A stretch of DNA of 64,000 bases. It comes from an uncultured Lentisphaerota bacterium. Lineage in GTDB: Bacteria; Verrucomicrobiota; Kiritimatiellia; RFP12; UBA1067. The translations under genes and the position numbers were made by a program. The stretch lies in contig CAMKJU010000005.1 of NCBI GenBank assembly GCA_946413265.1, positions 1 to 64,000 of the forward strand, given 5' to 3'. This document shows, piece by piece, positions 18,057 to 25,572 of this stretch (the first letter of the stretch is position 1; each line of letters opens with the position of its first letter). The notes under the pieces were generated by a model, which saw only the letters and a list, made by a program, of their open reading frames with translations, ran no database searches and was not told the DNA's origin.

Positions 18057-20153
18057 ATGAAGAAAATGTTTGACACGCTGGCGGCGAAGTTTGTCGCTCT
18101 GTTCGTGGCGCTCTGTTTCGCCACGGCAATGGCCGAGACGGTTGCATTGCCGAAGGCTAAAGTTGACAAGAAGACAGCAGCAGAGCTAGATCAGCTGATG
18201 GACGGTGCATCTGATATGATTGCGTCCATTCCTGTTTACAGCTTGAGCGGATCGGCGGAACAGTTTACCTTGAATCTTACCACGACGGTTGGCAATTCTT
18301 CCGCCGCAGAGGCTTTCATTTTCACAGCGGAGGAAGAAAGCAGAGGGAAGGAAGTGTTGGATAAATACGGTAGCTGGAATTGTGACTACGTGGTCAGCTT
18401 TGACAGTGGCGTTGACGCGAATTCCGTGATCCTGGCAGGATACCATAGCGGCATACGGATGTCGTTTCTCGTCCCGCAGAATTTCAGAGGAAACAATGCA
18501 GATGAGATGTTTTTGTTGAATTCTGTTGGTTTTGGCATGCCATATTCGGCAATCTTGGGTAATGTCGGCACGTTCGTCTGCACGGCGGTAAACGTCTCAA
18601 AGGAGAACATCGGCAAGAAGATCACCGTTTCGCTCGTAATGTGGCCGTCCGAAGGTGACAGGGTAGCAGATCGCGAGGTCGTTACCTCGATTACATACGA
18701 GTTTACTGCATCAAATCTGTCAACGCTTGATGTCTATGTCCCCGGTCTGGGAACGGTTCCGTTCGTCTATGTCTCTACGGGATTGGACGATACATACGGT
18801 ATGGCTTTTGACGGATCCGCTTCGCTTGTCAAGCAGACCGAGGCGGGGCCTCATTTCTCCCCGAACTATGTAATGGACGTGAAGGCTCCAGATGCTACGG
18901 GTGCGGTTACGGTGGACATTGACGTCATATCCGGTGCGGGCGGCTCGCCATCAAAGGTTGGCGCCGTGAAGGTTTCGACAGACGGGACGACGACCATTGA
19001 CAAATTCTCCGTCGAGAAGGTCGTTGGCGAGGCTGTGGCTGAACTGAATCCTCTAAGCAGTGAGAACACCATTGTGATCGGCATCGCAAAGCAGTCCGTG
19101 ACGAGCAGTGCGTCCTCGATTGAATATGATGTCAAGCCGATTGCCACCGTCAACGGCACCGGGACCCCGCTGACGCTCTCCAACGCCGACTTGGCGGCGA
19201 ACGCATCCTTTACGTTTGACCTTGACGTGACGGCGCTTGGCGTACAGGTTGGTGGATCGGTGAAGGTGAAGCATGTGAGCAGTGATCCCACATACGGTGA
19301 CGAGACGATGTACCTCCAGGCTGTCGCCGGAGAGAATGGCAAGGTGGTGGTGATGGTCACCACGAGCCACTTCAGCACCTTCACCCTTTCGCCGCTTACG
19401 TCGCAGCCGGTCACGACCAGCGTGCAGTCGGCGAACCTGTTCGGGGCGATCAAGATAAGCGGCAACGTGGCGTCGAACATGTACGTGGCGGTGCCGTTCG
19501 AGGGATTCGAGGCGAACGGCGCGGCGCGCAAGGCGAAGGATGCGGTGCATCCGGCGAACCTGTCCAACGGCGCTAAGATGTTCGCGTGGGACAAGTCGGG
19601 TGATAAGTACAACGTTTACGAGGTCGAGGGCGGCGCATGGAAGGCGCCCACCAAGGTGACGGTGACCGCCGAGGGCAAGACCGTGGTCGAGAATGCCGAA
19701 CTTGGATACGGCGTCACGGCGGGGACGGGCGTGATCCTTCAGCGTCCGAACTCGACCGGCACGGTGTACGTGTACGGACAGATTCCTGCCGCCACGGCTT
19801 CGGTGACGTTCGGCGCGGGGCAGACGCTCGTCTCGCCGCCCTACACGAACGCGACGGTGGAGGTCAGCGGCGTGAAATACGTGGACCTCAACGCCTTCAC
19901 CTGGACGGGCGTGAAGGGCACGTCGCTGCATCGCCTGGTCGGACAGAAGGATGCCGACTACATCCAGTTCCGCAACACGAACAACTCCCAGGTCAAGTAC
20001 TTCTACCTCCCGAACGAGGGCTGGGGCGTGACGCCGCGTCAGGTGGAGGACGCCGGTGTGCTCGTGCAGGGCAACAAGGCCCTGATTCCGGTGGGCACCG
20101 CATTCTGGTTCTACAGCACCGCCGGCGGCGCCAAGGTCGAGTGGACGAAGTGA
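18057..20153 (+). CDS. Secreted protein of unknown function (about 698 residues)
   Basis: A signal peptide (MKKMFDTLAAKFVALFVALCFATAMAE) opens the protein. As in the gene upstream, an in-frame ATG at 18051 is too close to GGAG (18045-18048), and 18057 has the better eight-base spacing. Residues about 60-450 form a beta-rich region with no family I can name. From about residue 465 (QSANLFGAIKISG) to the end there is a separate domain rich in short Gly/Val strands, with GVTPRQVEDAGV and an AFWFYSTAGGA near the C-terminus. Such domains recur at the ends of large secreted proteins in PVC bacteria. The first 300 residues use many A/T-ending codons, while the last 230 are GC-rich, which suggests a mosaic origin. 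No anchor or protease motif is seen. Confidence 0.75.
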   Translation: MKKMFDTLAAKFVALFVALCFATAMAETVALPKAKVDKKTAAELDQLMDGASDMIASIPVYSLSGSAEQFTLNLTTTVGNSSAAEAFIFTAEEESRGKEVLDKYGSWNCDYVVSFDSGVDANSVILAGYHSGIRMSFLVPQNFRGNNADEMFLLNSVGFGMPYSAILGNVGTFVCTAVNVSKENIGKKITVSLVMWPSEGDRVADREVVTSITYEFTASNLSTLDVYVPGLGTVPFVYVSTGLDDTYGMAFDGSASLVKQTEAGPHFSPNYVMDVKAPDATGAVTVDIDVISGAGGSPSKVGAVKVSTDGTTTIDKFSVEKVVGEAVAELNPLSSENTIVIGIAKQSVTSSASSIEYDVKPIATVNGTGTPLTLSNADLAANASFTFDLDVTALGVQVGGSVKVKHVSSDPTYGDETMYLQAVAGENGKVVVMVTTSHFSTFTLSPLTSQPVTTSVQSANLFGAIKISGNVASNMYVAVPFEGFEANGAARKAKDAVHPANLSNGAKMFAWDKSGDKYNVYEVEGGAWKAPTKVTVTAEGKTVVENAELGYGVTAGTGVILQRPNSTGTVYVYGQIPAATASVTFGAGQTLVSPPYTNATVEVSGVKYVDLNAFTWTGVKGTSLHRLVGQKDADYIQFRNTNNSQVKYFYLPNEGWGVTPRQVEDAGVLVQGNKALIPVGTAFWFYSTAGGAKVEWTK

Positions 20154-20216
20154 TTAGTGGCTAGTGGTTAGTGGTTAGTTGCTAGTGGTTAGTGGTTGGC
20201 TGCTAGTGGCTAGTGG
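20154..20216. repeat. Degenerate heptamer repeat (GTTAGTG/GCTAGTG), longer copy
   Basis: About nine units of TTAGTGG, CTAGTGG or TTGCTAG directly follow the stop codon at 20153. They end in GAAGACCGAAAGAC, which leads into the AAGGAG ribosome-binding leader of the next gene. Confidence 0.85.
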
Positions 20217-20245
20217 AAGACCGAAAGACTTTAAGGAGAAAGAAG

Positions 20246-20830
20246 ATGAAGAAGTTGATGAGTGTTGTTTTTGCGGTGGCCCTTGCGGGGGCGGCCTGGG
20301 CTGAAACGTCAGCCGACGTGCTGGTGTGGTACATCGACACCAAGTCTGACGGGGCGTCATACGACGGCGCAACGCGCTCGTTCGACACGATCAAGTTCTG
20401 GGCCGTGGACGCGCAAGGCGAGAAGACGGGTCTTGGCGACCAGACGTATAAAGGGCCGGATTACCTGTTGGCAGATCCTCAGGGGCCTGCGGTCGGTAGC
20501 GGCGACACGATTTCCGCCAACAACGCGCCGACGACGTTCGACGGACTCTTCTACACGGACTTGAGTGATTATAAAAGCGGGTATACGTTCATCGCGGAAC
20601 TCTATCGTTCGGGCCAGACCGATCCGGTGGACCGCATGCTGACGCCGCTGACGTGGTCTGATTTCACGGGTTACATGATTGCATCCTCGGACCTTCTCAA
20701 GGATTTCGACCTCACGCCGAGCAAGGGGGCCTACAACATGGCCTCGACGATGGTGCCGGAGCCGACGAGCGGGCTGTTGCTGCTGTTCGGCGGCGCGCTG
20801 CTGGCGTTGCGCCGCCGCCGCGTGGCGTGA
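20246..20830 (+). CDS. PEP-CTERM sorting-domain protein
   Basis: The protein is 194 residues from the ATG at 20246, which lies seven bases after GGAG (20235-20238); an upstream in-frame ATG at 20213 has no ribosome-binding site. It has a signal peptide (MKKLMSVVFAVALAGAAWAE), a central beta-rich domain of about 140 residues with no family I recognise, and a textbook PEP-CTERM tail: VPEPTSG, a hydrophobic helix LLLLFGGALLALR, and a final RRRR cluster. PEP-CTERM tails are recognised by exosortase (EpsH) and cut on the way to the cell surface; no exosortase gene is in this window. It is the last of the four secreted-protein genes sharing the same leader, so it may be the surface-attached partner of the others. 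Confidence 0.9.
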   Translation: MKKLMSVVFAVALAGAAWAETSADVLVWYIDTKSDGASYDGATRSFDTIKFWAVDAQGEKTGLGDQTYKGPDYLLADPQGPAVGSGDTISANNAPTTFDGLFYTDLSDYKSGYTFIAELYRSGQTDPVDRMLTPLTWSDFTGYMIASSDLLKDFDLTPSKGAYNMASTMVPEPTSGLLLLFGGALLALRRRRVA

Positions 20831-20852
20831 TGGGGGGGATGTGATGGGGGGA

Positions 20853-20902
20853 CGCGAGACGTGAGACGCGTCTCGCGGGAGGGGCCGCGCTTATCGCGGC
20901 CC
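20853..20902. repeat. Two hairpins after the PEP-CTERM gene
   Basis: A nine-base stem CGCGAGACG/CGTCTCGCG (20853-20861 and 20869-20877), then a GGGCCGCG/CGCGGCCC stem (20882-20889 and 20895-20902) of the dispersed CCGCGCTT family. No T-run follows, so a Rho-independent terminator is not certain. Confidence 0.6.
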
Positions 20903-20924
20903 AATTCCTGCAAGGCCTCCTCAT

Positions 20925-21010
20925 TGGCCATTGGCAACATTGGAACTGGCAACACTCCCACATTGGCAACATTTTCAACGTCCCGCTCGTCTCACGTCTA
21001 ACGTCTAACG
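20925..21010. repeat. Short degenerate repeats (TTGGCAACA and GTCTAAC types)
   Basis: TGGCAACA or TTGGCAACATT units occur at intervals (about 20932-20970), followed by ACGTCTA/ACGTCTC units (about 20990-21012). They fill the gap between the PEP-CTERM gene and the TPR-protein gene and belong to the same class of short-period intergenic repeats. Confidence 0.6.
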
Positions 21011-21121
21011 TCTCCCAGCACAAGCCACTAACCCCCTAGACAGCGGAAATGAAATCTGATAACATATCGGCGTTTTCGGTTCTTAAGAAGAGAGTCGGCG
21101 AGTTCAAGAATTCACAATGCC

Positions 21122-23536
21122 ATGGCAGATAATGATATAAGCTTTTTTAAGGGGCGATCACTCGCGCAGTGGGTGACGGCGGTGGCGCTTGGCGTTACCG
21201 TCGCCTTGCTCTCATGGTGGTGGCAGTATGCATGGCTGCCGCCGAGCGCATGGGAGGACGTGGCGGTGGCGGCGGGGATACGTCCGCCTGAGGCGCCGTT
21301 CCCGCTTCTCTGGCACGCGCTGACGCACCAGCTCTTTCAGTGGCTGGACGTGGCGCAGGCGATCCGCGTGCTGCGTCTGGCGGGACATGCGTCGCTCGGC
21401 CTTGCGGCGATGATGTTGTTTGCAATCCTTAACGAGATGTTGCCGAGCGTCATGCGGGGGCGGTTGCTGCGCATGTCCAGGAGCAGGTGGGTTGTGCGCG
21501 TGGTGCTGTTGCAGGGCGCGATGCTGTTCGCGTGTTCCGACCCGGTCTGGGAGATCGGCCAGGCGTTCTGTCCTGCCATGTTTCATTTTCTGCTGTTCCT
21601 CGCGGCGGTTCTGGTCTTCGTGCGGTACGCTTTGCGCCGTGGCGTCATCGCGGGGTGGTACTGGACGATGGGGTTCCTCGGCGTACTGGCCGGCGAGACC
21701 GTGCTTGGAGTGTTGCTGACCGTGGCATGTCTTGTCGTGTGCCGCATACGCGCCGAGTACAGTGCCGACCAAAGGGTCAATCCGATGGCGGATCCGTTCA
21801 TCAGGACGGTGACGATGCGACGGATGACGCTGTCCGCGCTGGCAGGGTGGCTTGTGACCGTGGCCTGCAACGTCGTGTATTTCTGCATGATGGACGGACT
21901 TGAGGCGCATGATCTTTCGGCATCCCAGTACGCGGTCACGTATATTGTCAACTACTGGAAGTCGCTCGCTGCTGCGTCAACGCCGTCCGGCTGGATGCTG
22001 TTCGTGGTCGTGGTGCTGGTGCCGCTTGTGCTGTCGATCGTGCATATCCCCGTGGCGACGGACGACGAGAAGTTCCTGCCGTACTGGTATGCGGCGTTCT
22101 TCATGCTTGTAGGAATCGTCGCGTTCCTCCAGCTTGCGGGATGGCAGTCGTTCTGGTTCTGGACGTGGACGGGCGGACAGAAGTCGGTGAGTTCCCAGCT
22201 GCTGAAGTGCATGTGTTCGTTCGTGTGCGTGCAGACGTTCATCTACGCGCTATGCGTGCTTGAAGTGGAGGTGTACTTCCGCGACTACAAACGTATAGCC
22301 GAGATCAAGTTCCAGGACTCTATCGAGGAGAACGCGCGCGGGGCGGACCTCGCGAAGTCGTTCCGCGGCTTCAACCGCATCGCGCGCCTGTGTCTCCTGC
22401 TGGAACCGCTTGTGGTTCTTGCGCTCGTCGTGCCGTACCGGATGCAGACTATCACGCGCCGGATCATAGGCGCTATCTACGACTGCGTGAGGCAGACCGT
22501 GGTGGAGTGCCAGGACGCCCGGTACGTGTTTACGGACGGCGCGCTCGACACCGCTGTGGAGCTGTGCGCCCGCGAGCAGGGACGGGGGCTGCTGGCGCTG
22601 CCCGTGGCCGGCGGGCATTCGGAACGGGAGCGCTACCTGCGCCGCCGCGGCGCGGAGGACGAAGAGGACCGGGATATGCTGTCCGTCAATGCCATGGACG
22701 CGCTGCGCACGTGGCTGCGCTTCAAGAGGCAGCGCATCGAGAGTGTGGCCGTGCAGCTGGGGTTCGAGCAGTGGAAGTGGAGACGCGGCAAGGAGCGCAT
22801 GCCCCCTGTGGCGGGAATGGTGGCGCGCCCGGCCGGGTTTCCGCCCGGCCTCGCGGAGGCGGGCGTTAAGGCGGCGCACGACCTGGTGAAGCGCATCCAG
22901 GACATCTACGCGGACGACGAGAAACTCGAGATGACGTCGTCTGCGCTGCGCGACCTGTTCTCGCGGATGCAGTGGCGAGTGGCGCGTATGTGCCGTCTGC
23001 GGGCGGACAACCTGGATCGTGATGGTGACAAGGAACGCGCGCTTGCCGAAAGCAAGCTCGCGGACGACCTGGACGAGAGCAACGAGTCTTTCACGCGCGT
23101 ACGCAGGCAGCTGGAGATGGTCGGACAGGGAAGCTCGCGTCTCACGCCACGCGAGGGGCTGCGTCTGGCGATGGAGCGCCCCAACTTCCACATGGCGGCC
23201 ATGTTCGCGCGTCAGGTGCTTGTGTCGGATCCTTTGGACTTGGAGGCGAACTTCGCGATGGGGATGTTCTATCACTGCGACGAGCAGTATGGTCAGGCGG
23301 AGGCGTACCTCAAGAAATGCCTTGAAAGAGATCCCCGGAACGCATCGATCCTGAACAACCTTGCGGTGGTGCAGCTCCGCCAGGGACATCTTGACGACGC
23401 CGAGGAGAACGCGCGAAAGGCGGTGGAGTCCAACGGCAAGCTGGCGGAGGCGCGCCGCACGCTTGAAAACGTGTTGAATGAGAAGAAGTCGGCAGAGAAG
23501 TCCAAGCACGAGAAGCTTCTGCAGAAGAACCGGTAG
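21122..23536 (+). CDS. Multi-pass membrane protein with C-terminal TPR repeats
   Basis: The 804-residue protein has an N-terminal half with about eight to nine hydrophobic helices (for example LAQWVTAVALGVTVALLSW, LGLAAMMLFAILNEML, FLGVLAGETVLGVLLTVAC, GWMLFVVVVLVPLVLSIV). It has no cleaved signal peptide. After residue about 440 it becomes soluble and charged, and the last 120 residues contain tetratricopeptide-like repeats (A-M-F-x-R-Q-V-L-V-S-D-P, then A-E-A-Y-L-K-K-C-L-E-R-D-P-R-N-A-S-I-L-N-N-L-A). TPR units bind partner proteins, so this is probably a membrane scaffold. The start lacks a strong ribosome-binding site. It stands alone between two repeat-filled gaps and I cannot assign a pathway. 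Confidence 0.75.
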   Translation: MADNDISFFKGRSLAQWVTAVALGVTVALLSWWWQYAWLPPSAWEDVAVAAGIRPPEAPFPLLWHALTHQLFQWLDVAQAIRVLRLAGHASLGLAAMMLFAILNEMLPSVMRGRLLRMSRSRWVVRVVLLQGAMLFACSDPVWEIGQAFCPAMFHFLLFLAAVLVFVRYALRRGVIAGWYWTMGFLGVLAGETVLGVLLTVACLVVCRIRAEYSADQRVNPMADPFIRTVTMRRMTLSALAGWLVTVACNVVYFCMMDGLEAHDLSASQYAVTYIVNYWKSLAAASTPSGWMLFVVVVLVPLVLSIVHIPVATDDEKFLPYWYAAFFMLVGIVAFLQLAGWQSFWFWTWTGGQKSVSSQLLKCMCSFVCVQTFIYALCVLEVEVYFRDYKRIAEIKFQDSIEENARGADLAKSFRGFNRIARLCLLLEPLVVLALVVPYRMQTITRRIIGAIYDCVRQTVVECQDARYVFTDGALDTAVELCAREQGRGLLALPVAGGHSERERYLRRRGAEDEEDRDMLSVNAMDALRTWLRFKRQRIESVAVQLGFEQWKWRRGKERMPPVAGMVARPAGFPPGLAEAGVKAAHDLVKRIQDIYADDEKLEMTSSALRDLFSRMQWRVARMCRLRADNLDRDGDKERALAESKLADDLDESNESFTRVRRQLEMVGQGSSRLTPREGLRLAMERPNFHMAAMFARQVLVSDPLDLEANFAMGMFYHCDEQYGQAEAYLKKCLERDPRNASILNNLAVVQLRQGHLDDAEENARKAVESNGKLAEARRTLENVLNEKKSAEKSKHEKLLQKNR

Positions 23537-23569
23537 GCTCCGGCCACGAGACGAGTGCGGAATGGGTGC

Positions 23570-23599
23570 TTGATTAGGGTGCCGCGCGTATGCTATACT
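23570..23599 (+). promoter_or_regulatory. Promoter of the 5'-nucleotidase gene, leaderless type
   Basis: TTGATT at 23570-23575, an 18-base spacer and TGC-TATACT with the -10 at 23594-23599. The ATG follows after seven bases, so transcription would start at or next to the start codon. No Shine-Dalgarno sequence is present. Confidence 0.75.
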
Positions 23600-23606
23600 T
23601 CATGCC

Positions 23607-25364
23607 ATGCTTGCGAAAATCATGAAACGACATTCCTTTCGGCTGGGCGCCGCTGCGTTGGCGCTGGCCGCATCCTTATTGGCTGCACAGGTCGGCTACG
23701 CCGTCAAGTCGCGCGTGATAGTGCTGCACACGAACGACACCCATACCCACATCGACGATGGCCGCGTGGCGTTTTCAGAAATCGCCGCGGAAAGGGCCCG
23801 TTACGAGGCGGAGGGTGAGAACGTAATACTCGTGGACGCGGGAGACTACGTGCAGGGTACGGCGCTCGGCGGCTACGACTCGGGACGCAGCGCAATCGAG
23901 ATCATGAACGCCACCGGCTACCGGGTCGCCACTCTCGGCAACCATGAGTTCGACTATGGCATCAAGGCGATGTTCGCCAACGCCGCACACGCCACGTTCC
24001 AGACCGTCAGCTGCAACTTCATAGAAAGGAAGTCAGCCGACGATCCGGGGCGTCTCGTGTTTCCAGCCTACACTGTCGTTACGAGCGGCACTGTGAGAGT
24101 CGCATTCGTGGGCGTGACCACGCCAACAACTCTCGTCTCGGCGAAGCCCTCCACGTTCCTCGACCCTACCGGCACTTACCGCGCATACGACTTCATGGCG
24201 GGCGAGCGCGGTGCTATGTTGTACAAGGCCGTGCAGGACGCAGTGAACGACGCAGCGCGGCACGCGGACTACGTGATCGTGCTGGGGCACCTGGGCATCT
24301 CTCCCGACTGCGCGGACTACATGTCCACAGACGTAATCGCGCACACCACCAACTTCGTGGCGCTCGTCGACGGACACTCCCACTCGGAGTACACCGGCTC
24401 GCGCGTGCGCAACGCCGCCGGAAAGGACGTGATCCTCACGCAGAGCGGCAGCTACCTCGGTCTTCTCGGTTGTCTCGTGCTTGAGGATGGCCAGTGCGTG
24501 ATGGCCGGCACGATCTACACGCGCGGCAAGAAGGATGCGAAGGTGTCGCGTCTGGAAAAGGAATTGTCAGACGCCGTCGAACGGCAGCTCGGCGTGAAGA
24601 TCGCCCGCGCGCCAGCCACGCTCTGCGCCTATCGTCCAGGCGCGAACGAGCGTCTCGCCCGCAAACAGGGATGTTCGGCCGGTGACTTCGCGGCGGATGC
24701 GGTGCTTTGGTACGCCAACGAAAAGGCGGGGCTTGCGTGCGACTTCGCGATGATGAACGGTGGCAACGTGCGCGCCGACGTCCCGGCGGGGGACGTCACG
24801 CTCAAGGTGTTGCGCACGGTCCAGCCGTTCGCCGGCGACATTGGCATCGTGGAGGCGAACGGGCGGCAGATACTCGATGCGCTTGAATTCGGCGCGCAGG
24901 CGGTCGGAGACGGCGAGTTCGGCGGATTTCTCCATGTCGCTGGACTTTCGTACACGGTGGACGCGACCGTCAAGCCAAGCGTGCACGTGGACGCCACGGG
25001 CACATGGCTCTCAGGGCCTTCGAACGGCGTCTACCGCGTGAGGGACGTGAAGGTGTACAACCGCAAGGCTGGCGCGTTCGAGCCGATTAACCCCAACGCC
25101 GTCTACCGCATAGCCGGCAACGCCTTCACGCTCGTCGAGGGTGGCGACGGGTTCGCCATGTTCCGCAGCACGAAGAAGGTCGAGAACGGACTGGCGATGG
25201 ACTACCTCGTACTTGCCGAATACGCCAAGGCGTTTCGGCGCGGTGCGGACGGAACGCCCGCGCTCACGTCGGCCAACGCGCCGTTCGCGTCGTTCGCAAA
25301 CTACCCGCTCAACTACGAAAACCCGGATGGCGCCGGCCGCATTACGATCAAGGGCCTCCGCTAA
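23607..25364 (+). CDS. Secreted 5'-nucleotidase / UDP-sugar hydrolase family protein (UshA-like)
   Basis: A 585-residue two-domain metallophosphatase with a signal peptide (leader hydrophobic from about residue 12, ending QVGYA). The N-terminal calcineurin-type domain shows all expected metal motifs: HTNDTHTH (residues 41-48), VDAGDYVQG (76-84), TLGNHEFDYG (109-118), VILGHLGIS and DGHSHSEY. The C-terminal 5'-nucleotidase domain carries the substrate-binding NGGNVRADV, in place of the family's N-G-G-x-R. The family hydrolyses nucleotides or UDP-sugars in the periplasm and delivers nucleosides. That fits with the pyrimidine nucleoside phosphorylase encoded further downstream (29484), although they are not one operon. 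The leaderless promoter points to the ATG at 23607, although a second ATG at 23622 would also give a good signal peptide. Confidence 0.9.
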   Translation: MLAKIMKRHSFRLGAAALALAASLLAAQVGYAVKSRVIVLHTNDTHTHIDDGRVAFSEIAAERARYEAEGENVILVDAGDYVQGTALGGYDSGRSAIEIMNATGYRVATLGNHEFDYGIKAMFANAAHATFQTVSCNFIERKSADDPGRLVFPAYTVVTSGTVRVAFVGVTTPTTLVSAKPSTFLDPTGTYRAYDFMAGERGAMLYKAVQDAVNDAARHADYVIVLGHLGISPDCADYMSTDVIAHTTNFVALVDGHSHSEYTGSRVRNAAGKDVILTQSGSYLGLLGCLVLEDGQCVMAGTIYTRGKKDAKVSRLEKELSDAVERQLGVKIARAPATLCAYRPGANERLARKQGCSAGDFAADAVLWYANEKAGLACDFAMMNGGNVRADVPAGDVTLKVLRTVQPFAGDIGIVEANGRQILDALEFGAQAVGDGEFGGFLHVAGLSYTVDATVKPSVHVDATGTWLSGPSNGVYRVRDVKVYNRKAGAFEPINPNAVYRIAGNAFTLVEGGDGFAMFRSTKKVENGLAMDYLVLAEYAKAFRRGADGTPALTSANAPFASFANYPLNYENPDGAGRITIKGLR

Positions 25365-25371
25365 CGCATGG

Positions 25372-25388
25372 GCGCGACAAGCGCGGCC
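25372..25388. repeat. Dispersed palindrome (GCGCGACAAGCGCGGCC)
   Basis: This is the reverse complement of the GGCCGCGCTTGTCGCG type seen at 289-305, with one stem position changed. It lies just after the stop codon of the 5'-nucleotidase gene. Confidence 0.55.
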
Positions 25389-25425
25389 ACGCTGTTGTAA
25401 AGTGGTTAAAGGTGAATTATTCCAC

Positions 25426-25455
25426 TTGCGGTCAACCATGGGTATATGATAAACT
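25426..25455 (+). promoter_or_regulatory. Promoter of the B-repeat secreted-protein gene
   Basis: TTGCGG at 25426-25431, an 18-base spacer and TGA-TAAACT with the -10 at 25450-25455. A leader of about 110 bases follows, ending with AGGAGGAAAGG before the ATG at 25573. Confidence 0.6.
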
Positions 25456-25572
25456 AAACGCAGCTGGTCTGGTTAAACCTAAAGGTTCTGCCGGCCTCGG
25501 ACGGAATATGAACATTGAGGAGTGCCCCGTTAATTAGGGGGCAAGCTTCAGGAGGAAAGGAAGCGACAAAAG

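Noticed and set aside
20853-20902. Rho-independent terminator after the PEP-CTERM gene
   Set aside because: Two good stems exist but there is no following T-run, so I listed them only as hairpin repeats.
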